Assembly: GCA_965249005.1 (NCBI GenBank)
Contig: CBDFLD010000003.1
Coordinates: 1-20,949 of the forward strand
DNA length: 20,949 bases
Direction of reading: 5' to 3'
From: CBDFLD01 sp965249005
Lineage (GTDB): Bacteria > Acidobacteriota > UBA6911
This document shows positions 1-5,855 of the stretch, in pieces (position 1 is the stretch's first letter; each line of letters starts with the position of its first letter). The notes under the pieces were generated by a model, which was given only the letters and a program-made list of their open reading frames with translations, was not told the DNA's origin and did no database searches. The translations under genes and the position numbers were made by a program.

Positions 1-24
1 AACCTTGTGAAAGAAAGTCCGTAG

Positions 25-1140
25 ATGGCCAAGAGTGACTACTACTCGATTCTGGGTGTTGCCCGCAACGCGAAGGAAGCCGAAATCAAAAGGGCCTACC
101 GTCGTCTGGCAAGGAAGAACCATCCAGATGTCAATCCGGGAGACAAGTCGGCCGAGGATAGGTTCAAGACAATTCAAGAAGCTTATGACGTGTTGAGCGA
201 TTCCAAGAAGCGGGCCATGTATGACCGCCACGGTTTCTACTCGGAAAACTTCAAAGAGTCGGCTCCGCCCGGAGGTTTTCCGAGTGGAGAGGGCCAGGGT
301 TTCGATTTTTCCGGGTTTGATTTCGATGCATCGGGACCGCATAGCTTTCGGGACATCTTTTCGGAATTCTTCGCTGGTCGCTCGAGGCCAAACGGACCGG
401 AAAAAGGCCAGGAGGTCGAGCATCAACTCAATATCTCCTTTTTTGACAGCATAAAGGGGGTATCGACACGTTTGACCACCAATCGGTATGTGCACTGCAC
501 TGCGTGCGGCGGTTCTGGCACGAGTGCCCTCAAGCACACGCGCGTCTGCCGTACCTGCGGCGGATCGGGGCAAGAATCGAAAGCCCATGGAATCATGAGC
601 TTTTCGGGTCCTTGCCGGACGTGTGGTGGAGACGGAAAGGTACGGGTGGGCTGCCCACAGTGCAAGGGCAGCGGCCAAACGCCGGTGAAAGAGAGCATGA
701 CCGTGAGGATTCCACCCGGAGTCAATCATGGATACCGCCTGCGCGTACCACGCAAGGGAGAACCCGGCAAGCGCGGTGCGCCTCCAGGGGATCTCTATCT
801 CATCATCGGTGTCCGGTCGCACGACTTTTTCCGTAGAGAAGGGAACGACATCCACTGCGTTTTGCCATCACCTTCATCGAGGCCGCGCTCGGGACCAAGA
901 TCGAGGTGCCGACCGTCGATGGAAAGACGCTCTTGAAGGTCCCGCCGGGCACCCAAAGCGGTCAGAAATTCAGGCTTCGCGGCAAGGGCGCTTCCCTCAC
1001 TCAAGGGTGAGGTCCAGGGAAACCAGATTGTCGAAGTTCGGGTTATGGTTCCGCGTATTGCCGATGAGCGATCGAAGGAGATTCTCCGGGAGCTTGAGCG
1101 ACTGAATCCTGAGAATCCAAGGGCCGCAATTCACGTTTGA
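25..1140 (+). CDS. dnaJ: Chaperone protein DnaJ (two compensating frameshifts)
   Basis: Hsp40 co-chaperone that delivers unfolded clients to DnaK and stimulates its ATPase in the cytoplasm. An N-terminal J domain (about residues 4-68) carries the HPD triad in 'KNHPDVNPG'. A Gly/Phe-rich stretch follows, then four CxxCxGxG zinc-binding repeats (CTACGGSG, CRTCGGSG, CRTCGGDG, CPQCKGSG), then the C-terminal substrate-binding domain. The frame beginning at ATG 25 stays DnaJ-like to about 868 and would stop at 936. From about 870 the family sequence ('FIEAALGTKIEVPTVDGKTL') runs in the next frame, and from about 1005 it returns to the first frame ('GEVQGNQIVEVRVMVPRIAD') up to TGA 1140. One base therefore seems missing near 868 and one extra near 990-1005. 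The whole gene would encode 371 residues, normal for DnaJ. Bases 1-24 are open and end in TAG directly before the ATG, possibly the tail of an upstream gene. The stop lies just ahead of hspR, a common dnaJ-hspR pairing. Confidence 0.93.
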
Positions 1141-1148
1141 GGGATCCC

Positions 1149-1802
1149 ATGGGAACTCGGACAAAGAAGGTTGGATACATGATCAGCTCGGTCGCGGAGA
1201 CGTATCAAATCCATCCTCAGACCCTCCGCCTCTATGAGCGAATGGGACTCCTGAAGCCATCCCGGAGCCACGGAAATACACGTCTGTACTCAAACGAGGA
1301 TCTCACGCGACTGGAAACGATTCTAAACCTCACGCGCGATCTGGGGGTCAACTTGGCGGGGGTCGAGGTAATCTTGAACATGCGCGAAAAGATGGCAAAG
1401 ATGCAACGGGATCTTCGGGACATGATCGCCTATGTGCGCGAGAACTTGCCGGAAGGGACAGATCGTTCTGGCGCGCTCCGGCATGCCTTGGTTCGGGTTC
1501 CTGCGTCGAAGATAGTTCGTAGTCGAATGCAAAAAAATGAATCTACTCGAATCCTTGCGGCAGTATTCATGTTCGGCGGTGTTTCGGTGCCGCAGGAGTC
1601 GGTCCCCCTTTATTATCAGGAGTACACGATTCTCATCCGACAGGCTCTGGCCGGGGGCGGAGCAGGTAACGGAACGTCTCGATTCCGATGGAAACCTGGT
1701 CGCATCCTCCAAGAGCGAAATGTTCCTCACGGACGGTCTCGAAACCAAGAGGATGTCATTCGAAACCACAATGGTGCGGTCCAAGAAAGACCGAGTGCTT
1801 AG
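1149..1802 (+). CDS. hspR: MerR-family heat-shock repressor HspR; stop apparently lost, frame reads on
   Basis: The first roughly 120 residues form a MerR-type regulator: a winged helix-turn-helix with 'HPQTLRLYERMGLLKPSR' and 'RLYSNEDLTRLE', then a helix with 'GVNLAGVEVILNMREKM'. The HPQTLRxYE motif and position after dnaJ point to HspR, which represses dnaK/dnaJ-type operons in actinobacteria and other phyla. ATG 1149 is preferred over the upstream TTG 1137 because GAGGGA lies 5 nt ahead of it. HspR proteins are usually about 120-150 residues. Here no stop occurs after 'ALVRVPASKIVRS', and the same frame continues into the signal peptide of the next gene and ends only at 1802 in meaningless sequence. 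Both other frames stop at once (TAG at 1513-1515 and at 1520-1522), so one missing or extra base just upstream would restore a repressor of about 122-124 residues. A true fusion looks unlikely. Confidence 0.85.
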   Translation: MGTRTKKVGYMISSVAETYQIHPQTLRLYERMGLLKPSRSHGNTRLYSNEDLTRLETILNLTRDLGVNLAGVEVILNMREKMAKMQRDLRDMIAYVRENLPEGTDRSGALRHALVRVPASKIVRSRMQKNESTRILAAVFMFGGVSVPQESVPLYYQEYTILIRQALAGGGAGNGTSRFRWKPGRILQERNVPHGRSRNQEDVIRNHNGAVQERPSA

Positions 1803-2276
1803 CTATTCGTACGGCTACACTTCGGGGACTTCCGGAGATGGGTACGACGTGAGTGTGAAAAATGGGAAGATCGAGCGGATCCTCAGGCGATCCGGTCGGA
1901 CCAACACGGTCTCGGCTCCCTATCCTGCCAATGGTGTGCTGGTCGACTACAACGTGTACTACAGTATGACTATCTCGTCCGCCGATATGACGAAAAGAAG
2001 GGGGGGCAGCAGACTTTTGCGAATTTCATTCCGATCGTCGGATCGGATCTTCCGCTGATGCTGACACGACTGGAAGATTCTGAATTGCGCTTTGAGAAGG
2101 GAACGATCGCGGTAAAGAATTACAAAGTAGGGCTATCGACGATTTGGGGTGGGATCCTGTCGATGGATCATGCGGGGCGCATCGTGCGACTGTACGTCCA
2201 GAATCAGCAAATCGAAGTGATTCGAACAGATCTCCTCCCCGAGAAAATGGTTGGTCCCAAAGCGCCAAACTTCTAG
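1527..2276 (+). CDS. Predicted secreted protein of unknown function (two compensating frameshifts)
   Basis: Reconstructed from three pieces. ATG 1527 opens a signal-peptide-like start ('RILAAVFMFGGVSVPQES') followed by 'VPLYYQEYTILIRQ' in one frame. From about 1645 the coherent sequence moves to the next frame ('WPGAEQVTERLDSDGNLVAS' to 'NGVLVDYNVYYS'). From about 1965 it returns to the first ('YDYLVRRYDEKKGGQQTFAN' and on to 'LLPEKMVGPKAPNF') with TAG at 2276. The restored protein would have about 249 residues and looks beta-rich, with an 'ERLDSDGNL' segment seen in secreted proteins that measure a modified substrate or carry DUF-type beta folds. I do not recognise the family. It lies directly after hspR on the same strand and converges on the glutaredoxin-like gene. 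The two breaks compensate each other, which fits isolated base-call errors. The existence of the gene is fairly sure; its exact sequence near 1645 and 1965 is not. Confidence 0.6.
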
Positions 2277-2316
2277 TGTTGGGCGTGGAGTGGAGTGGCG
2301 TCCGGAATCAAAAACT

Positions 2317-2379
2317 GGCGACCCTGTCGGCAACCCAGTTGGCGACTCTGTTGGCGACTCTGTTGGCGACAGGGTCGCC
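2317..2379. repeat. 12-bp tandem repeat inside an 18-bp inverted repeat between converging genes
   Basis: The arms GGCGACCCTGTCGGCAAC (2317-2334) and GTTGGCGACAGGGTCGCC (2362-2379) are reverse complements with one mismatch. Between and into the right arm the unit GTTGGCGACTCT occurs at 2338 and 2350 and again partially at 2362. The element fills most of the spacer between the ends of two converging genes (2276 and 2387), so a bidirectional terminator or transcription barrier is plausible. There is no clear T-tract next to either arm, so the terminator role is inference. Confidence 0.7.
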
Positions 2380-2386
2380 GTGTGTC

Positions 2387-2639
2387 TTAGTGTGAGCGCC
2401 CGGCATCCGCTTCCAAGTATTCGTGCAGGCGCTTTTCTCGGACGACGTGACGAAACACTTTTTTGCCATCGATGACTACCACCGGGAATGTCTTCACCAA
2501 ACGATTCCTTCCACGCAGGATTTTCGTCGATGTTCCGTTCGACTATGGCGAAGGCGAATCGGTCCTGGGCAATCTCTAGCGTTTCCTTGGCGCGAACGCA
2601 CAGGTGACATCCGGGCCTGGTGTAAAGAATGATCGTCAT
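2387..2639 (-). CDS. Glutaredoxin-like thiol-disulfide protein (one frameshift)
   Basis: Small thioredoxin-fold protein starting 'MTIILYTRPGCHLCVRAKET', with the redox motif CHLC at residues 11-14 and the Pro-Gly before it typical of glutaredoxin-like (DUF836-type) proteins. After 'FGEDIP' the first frame turns into low-complexity sequence, but shifting one base near 2488 (an apparent extra C in ACCACC) gives 'VVVIDGKKVFRHVVREKRLH', containing the expected cis-Pro-Val strand and the GKKVF strand. That frame ends with TAA at 2387. The repaired product has about 83 residues, normal for the family. Its ATG shares a base with the TGA of the upstream gene (TGATG), so the two are probably translationally coupled at the end of the rodZ-led run. 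Likely role: reducing a protein disulfide or sensing thiol state in the cytoplasm; the partner cannot be read from the sequence. Confidence 0.75.
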
Positions 2640-3109
2640 CAGGACTTCAACTCCTCCCGGATCAGCACGTAGAGTTGTCGAAGCACGTATAGCTGCAGCT
2701 TGCGGTTTCTGGGAAATATCTCGCGGACGCCGCCACCAAGACTGGTCATGGCGGTTTCAAGATCAGGAACGAGCTTCGACGTAACAGTGGGATCGTAGGG
2801 CAGCTTGATCGTTCTGCAACCCAATTCACTAAATATCTTGAGATAGCGAGCAGTGACCAGGTCGGGGCACTGGATCCGCTTGTACGAAGCCTGTACCTCA
2901 TATCCGAGCAACGTGTGGTTGATTCGAGCGGGTCCCTTTCTTCCCAACAAGCGAATGGTTCGGGTTCTGGTCGTAGTCACTTGCTCTCGGTAGATTTGTA
3001 TCAGGTTCGGGGCACCACTGCCTCGATCCAGCAAACTCCGCAGGATCTTTCGGTGCCAAAGCCTGGGCCGTTCGCCACGAGTGGACAACTTGAGGATAGG
3101 TCTCCCCAC
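2639..3109 (-). CDS. Conserved-looking hypothetical protein
   Basis: A 156-codon frame starting at GTG 3109 and ending with TGA 2641-2639. I do not recognise the family. It is basic in its first half ('QVTTTRTRTIRLLGRKGPAR') and contains 'CPDLVTARYLKIFSELGCRT' and a Leu/Arg-rich C-terminus ('KLQLYVLRQLYVLIREELKS'), which looks like a folded alpha/beta protein with a terminal amphipathic helix. Support for coding: the TGATG overlap with the glutaredoxin-like gene, third-position GC bias better than the competing frame, and no low-complexity runs. The N-terminus is uncertain. The upstream HEAT-like frame remains open across the first 212 bases of this gene, which cannot both be coding, and an in-frame TGA sits directly before the GTG. 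A frame break near 3100 could hide the true start. Confidence 0.6.
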   Translation of the reverse strand: MGRPILKLSTRGERPRLWHRKILRSLLDRGSGAPNLIQIYREQVTTTRTRTIRLLGRKGPARINHTLLGYEVQASYKRIQCPDLVTARYLKIFSELGCRTIKLPYDPTVTSKLVPDLETAMTSLGGGVREIFPRNRKLQLYVLRQLYVLIREELKS

Positions 3110-4208
3110 TCATGGCCGATTTTATGACGAGTTCGGAAATCGGTTCTCGACCCATAGTCAGTGCCGGCGAGCGGTTCGGTGGGGCCAGTTCCCGCTGGGC
3201 GTTCCTTCGGACTGCTTCGGAGACTCCTCGATCACGACTCAAAAGCTCGAGATCCCTGGACATCAGGCGGGGTAACAATCGCTGCGAGACCGTCGCGGGT
3301 GTTTTTGGGTTCTTGACCAGGTTCTGCCTCACGACGTAGTTTCTTGTCCAATCCCGATTACCCGCGATATCGCGCAGGATATCATCCGATACGGTGGGCA
3401 TGGAAGCGAACGTCTCGACCTCGTTCTCGGAAAGTTTTGGGCTCCGCAGAACGTTTCGCGACACGTCCTTAACGGGGTCGCGTATGAGAAACGATCGTTC
3501 CTCACGATTGCCCCGCAAAGCGACATGGATGCGTTGCTGAACCGTCAACCTTGCAAGTTTCTCTATGGTGCCAAGCGCCTCGGTGTCGAAACCGACGGGA
3601 AGTCCCTCCAAAGACAAGTCTTCCAAGCTCCAATCGTCGTCTTCGGAAGCAATCGCAGCAACAGTTTCTGCAGAAGACTGGGGAGCTGTGCCGTCTTCCA
3701 GTCTGTATTCGGTCTGACGGCCGGCAAGCAGCTGGTTTTCGATCTCGTGAACCCGATTGATTATTGTGGGCGGGGCGGAAGGATTTCCCTTTATCTGGAG
3801 CAGGATCTCCGGGCACTCTTGAAGCCGGACAAGATTGTAGAGAATCATTTCCAGTATTTTCGGAGATGCCTGCTGTGCCAGCTTTGCGATCGAAGCGACG
3901 GGTGTCGACGGATTGAGCACGATCGCCTCTTGAAGCGGTTCCGCGGGGGATCCCGTGGCGAAATACGCAAGAACCGGTGTGGAGCAGTTGTTGGCAACGA
4001 GTTGGGTCGCTAACTCCCGCTCGTCCCAGGACCTTAGGGATTGCTGGCTGGCGGATGCCACTTCAGCATCTGGATCCGATGCCAGGTAGACCAAGAGTTC
4101 AAGGAGTTCATGGGGAGGGACTGGGGCTATGCCTCTCGCAACGGATAACCGAATGCTCGGAGGCGGTGGCGCAGAGAGAAATGTTTTGAGGAACTCACTC
4201 TGCGCCAT
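2898..4208 (-). CDS. HEAT/armadillo-like repeat protein, C-terminal end uncertain
   Basis: Starts at ATG 4208, two bases after the rodZ stop. The protein ('MAQSEFLKTFLSAPPPPSIR') is built of repeated helix pairs with a recurring Asn-x-x-Thr-Pro turn: 'LNPSTPVASIAKLA', 'GNPSAPPTIINRV', 'RSPKLSENEVETFA', 'KNPKTPATVSQRLLPRL'. An acidic linker ('SEDDDWSLEDLSLEGL') near residue 190 separates an N-terminal from a C-terminal repeat block. Such proteins act as scaffolds; no catalytic motif is visible, and no signal peptide, so it is probably cytoplasmic. The family-like part finishes around 'RDRGVSEAVRRNAQREL' (near 3170). Beyond that the frame stays open to 2898 but overlaps the next gene out of frame. 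Stops in the alternative frame at about 3123 and 3110 suggest the natural end lies there and was lost by a one-base indel. Function unknown; its place between rodZ and a thiol-redox gene is the only contextual clue. Confidence 0.75.
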   Translation of the reverse strand: MAQSEFLKTFLSAPPPPSIRLSVARGIAPVPPHELLELLVYLASDPDAEVASASQQSLRSWDERELATQLVANNCSTPVLAYFATGSPAEPLQEAIVLNPSTPVASIAKLAQQASPKILEMILYNLVRLQECPEILLQIKGNPSAPPTIINRVHEIENQLLAGRQTEYRLEDGTAPQSSAETVAAIASEDDDWSLEDLSLEGLPVGFDTEALGTIEKLARLTVQQRIHVALRGNREERSFLIRDPVKDVSRNVLRSPKLSENEVETFASMPTVSDDILRDIAGNRDWTRNYVVRQNLVKNPKTPATVSQRLLPRLMSRDLELLSRDRGVSEAVRRNAQRELAPPNRSPALTMGREPISELVIKSAMSGETYPQVVHSWRTAQALAPKDPAEFAGSRQWCPEPDTNLPRASDYDQNPNHSLVGKKGTRSNQPHVARI

Positions 4209-4210
4209 CT

Positions 4211-5065
4211 CTACATTCCGTTGCCTTCCAAATAGTCTTCCCAGTTTTCTTCGTTGACTGCCATCCGGACTACGTCCCCCACCCCGCCTAGTGGTTTGGT
4301 CGGCACTCCATTGATTCTGACTTGAACTCCACCCGCGTTTCCGAGGATAACATAAAGTCGTTCGTCGGCATTCAGAGAAAGAGCGTCTCCGGGCTCCAGT
4401 AGCTTGACAAGACCTGGGACGCCGTCGCGGTTGACGGAGATCCAACATTTGTCCTGCACCTCGAAATCCAGGCGCAAGCGGGGGGGCGAAGCTTGGTGCA
4501 GCGATAGGACTTCCGGGTGCGGAGCGAAGGCCTGCGGCGCAGCGAGCATGGAGGATTCGGCGAGTGCTGAGAAAGAGAGGGCGGCGGTTCCTTCTGCGCC
4601 ATTGCTTTCGGTGATGAAATCGAAGGGAACTGCCGGTCGGAAGTAAGGCGAGAATATGTGTGCCACCCAGTCACGGCTGAAATAGATCCCGAACGAGGTC
4701 GCCAGGAGAATAATACCCCAAATGATAAAGGGACTCATCTGAGTTAGAAAATGAGCTGGCTTCAGGGGAGCGGTAGTTGCGTTTACGTGCCCGACCGCTT
4801 GGGGCTGATAAGGTGTGGGCAGAAAAGAAGGGGGAACGACTTCAGAATCGTATTGGCTCAGAACCTGCTGTGGCTCGAGACCCAGGTAGTCACAGTACGT
4901 CCTCAGGAACGCACGATTGTACATTCCACCTGGGAGTTCATCGAAACGGCCTTCTTCCAGGTTCTTCAGGTGCCTCAAGCTGATATGGGTGTCATCCGCC
5001 ACCTGCTTGAGGCTTATGTTTCGATGTTTACGAACAATTCTGAGGTCAGAGTTACCAATACCCAT
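4211..5065 (-). CDS. rodZ: RodZ-like cell-shape protein (HTH, membrane segment, DUF4115)
   Basis: A 284-residue protein. Residues 5-70 form a Cro/C1-type helix-turn-helix of the RodZ type ('SLKQVADDTHISLRHLKNLE' and 'RFDELPGGMYNRAFLRTYCD'). A proline-rich linker follows, then one membrane helix at about 112-130 ('PFIIWGIILLATSFGIYFS'), then an Ala/Ser-rich periplasmic spacer and a C-terminal beta domain (about 195-284, 'KCWISVNRDG', 'VRINGVPTKPLG') matching DUF4115. In RodZ the HTH binds MreB and links the cytoskeleton to peptidoglycan synthesis rather than DNA. The start is ATG 5065; the context upstream has TATTAT at 5080-5075 and a perfect GCTCAG-N4-CTGAGC palindrome at 5089-5104, but no convincing -35. 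First gene of a tight minus-strand run with the HEAT-like, unknown and glutaredoxin-like genes. Confidence 0.88.
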   Translation of the reverse strand: MGIGNSDLRIVRKHRNISLKQVADDTHISLRHLKNLEEGRFDELPGGMYNRAFLRTYCDYLGLEPQQVLSQYDSEVVPPSFLPTPYQPQAVGHVNATTAPLKPAHFLTQMSPFIIWGIILLATSFGIYFSRDWVAHIFSPYFRPAVPFDFITESNGAEGTAALSFSALAESSMLAAPQAFAPHPEVLSLHQASPPRLRLDFEVQDKCWISVNRDGVPGLVKLLEPGDALSLNADERLYVILGNAGGVQVRINGVPTKPLGGVGDVVRMAVNEENWEDYLEGNGM

Positions 5066-5088
5066 CAGTCAGAGATAATATGGCCAAA

Positions 5089-5390
5089 GCTCAGGGAACT
5101 GAGCGTTCTTAGCTTTGTGCCGGTGCTAAGTTGATTGTGCTACAGTTCGTTTCGTGACAACGACGTTTCTGAAGCAGCCAAGGCTGCGAGATAATCCCGG
5201 AACGCCTCGCAGTAGAATAACAACAAAAAAACAGCTTCGACTCGATGTCTTGATGCCGACGAAGCTGCGACCGCTTGGGGAGTTGCGAGAACACTCCTTA
5301 ATAGACCATCTGCAGTTTACTCATTTACGTCAAGTATGTCAACTACTTAGGCACATTTTTGCAGGGGGCCTGAACGCCCCCTTTTGTTAC
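5089..5390 (+). ncRNA. Candidate structured RNA or leader ending in an intrinsic terminator
   Basis: No convincing gene lies between 5066 and 5497 (432 nt). The stretch is dense in perfect inverted repeats: GCTCAG/CTGAGC (5089-5104), CTTAGC/GCTAAG (5108-5130), GCAGCC/GGCTGC (5174-5187), CTGCGAG/CTCGCAG (5184-5212), CAGCTTCG/CGAAGCTG (5232-5267) and AAGTA/TACTT (near 5333-5347), followed by a strong plus-strand terminator. There is no plus-strand gene upstream for that terminator to serve, because rodZ runs the other way, so a small RNA ending at about 5387 is the simplest reading. Two of the hairpins overlap and could be alternatives. I could not match it to 6S, tmRNA, RNase P or SRP RNA, and no promoter is obvious near 5060-5140. 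A 122-codon frame crossing the area has no protein-like features. Confidence 0.35.
5363..5388 (+). terminator. Rho-independent terminator
   Basis: AGGGGGC (5363-5369) pairs with GCCCCCT (5376-5382) around the loop CTGAAC, followed by TTTTGTT. This is a textbook intrinsic terminator for plus-strand transcription; the minus-strand side lacks an adjacent T-tract. Confidence 0.8.
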
Positions 5391-5442
5391 CATATCGGCA
5401 GGAAGGATAAAACCCTCATCCCTGATTTGTCAAAGGAATGGC

Positions 5443-5472
5443 TTGACGAGTTCAAATCGCGTGTGCTACTTT
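5443..5472 (+). promoter_or_regulatory. Candidate sigma70-type promoter for the BMC genes
   Basis: TTGACG (5443-5448) and TACTTT (5467-5472) are separated by 18 nt. It lies after the terminator and about 25 nt before the ATG of the shell gene, giving a leader of roughly 20 nt that holds the GGAGGAA ribosome binding site at 5487-5493. The -10 box is imperfect. Confidence 0.45.
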
Positions 5473-5497
5473 CCACGCGTTCCCCCGGAGGAAATGG

Positions 5498-5788
5498 ATG
5501 TCTTACGAAGCTTTGGGAATGATCGAGACAAAAGGCTTTGTGGCCTCGGTAGAAGCCGCCGACGCCATGGTCAAGGCCGCCAATGTGCTATTGATTGGGA
5601 AAGAGTATATCGGGGCGGGATTTGTCACTGTATTGGTGCGCGGTGATGTAGGTGCGGTGAAAGCGGCAACAGATGCCGGAGCCAGCGCCGCTCGTCGGGT
5701 TGGTGAACTGGTTAGCGTGCACGTGATCCCTCGTCCTCACAACGAAGTGGAAAAGATCCTTCCTTCCATAGATTCGACGAAGAAGTAA
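5498..5788 (+). CDS. Bacterial microcompartment hexameric shell protein (BMC-H)
   Basis: A 96-residue single-BMC-domain protein: 'MSYEALGMIETKGFVASVEA', 'ADAMVKAANV', 'VLVRGDVGAVKAATDAGASA' and 'VHVIPRPHNEVEKILP' are the hallmark segments of BMC-H. Six copies form a flat hexagon that tiles the facets of a protein organelle, and the pore loop here is Gly-Ala-Gly in 'IGAGFVTV' instead of the frequent GSG. Length and sequence are entirely normal. A strong GGAGGAA site precedes the ATG (a nearby ATG at 5494 is out of frame). Only 67 nt separate its stop from the aldehyde dehydrogenase start, so the two are probably co-transcribed as a metabolosome locus. No pentamer (BMC-P/EutN) or trimer gene is present in the window, so vertices and other shell parts must be encoded elsewhere if a complete shell is made. 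Confidence 0.95.
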   Translation: MSYEALGMIETKGFVASVEAADAMVKAANVLLIGKEYIGAGFVTVLVRGDVGAVKAATDAGASAARRVGELVSVHVIPRPHNEVEKILPSIDSTKK

Positions 5789-5855
5789 GACACTGCTCGC
5801 TTGACTCGCCCCGGACTCTCGAACAACGCTTGGCTTGAACTTGGTCTGCCTGAGG

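Noticed and set aside
1002..1020. CCTCAC-TCAAGG-GTGAGG palindrome with a core resembling half of a HAIR-type HspR operator
   Set aside because: It lies inside the dnaJ coding part and lacks the second CTTGAGT half; it more likely relates to the local indel.
1323..1784. Long minus-strand frame opposite hspR
   Set aside because: It is antisense to a recognisable MerR protein and has no family features.
5168..5190. GAAGCAGCCAAGG resembles the conserved core of bacterial SRP (4.5S) RNA
   Set aside because: The GGAA tetraloop, the paired GTCAGG strand and closing stems of SRP domain IV are missing around it; the match is explained by the GCAGCC/GGCTGC palindrome.
5154..5522. 122-codon frame on the plus strand
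   Set aside because: It crosses the hairpins, the terminator, the promoter and the start of the BMC gene, and its translation shows no fold, motif or start signal.
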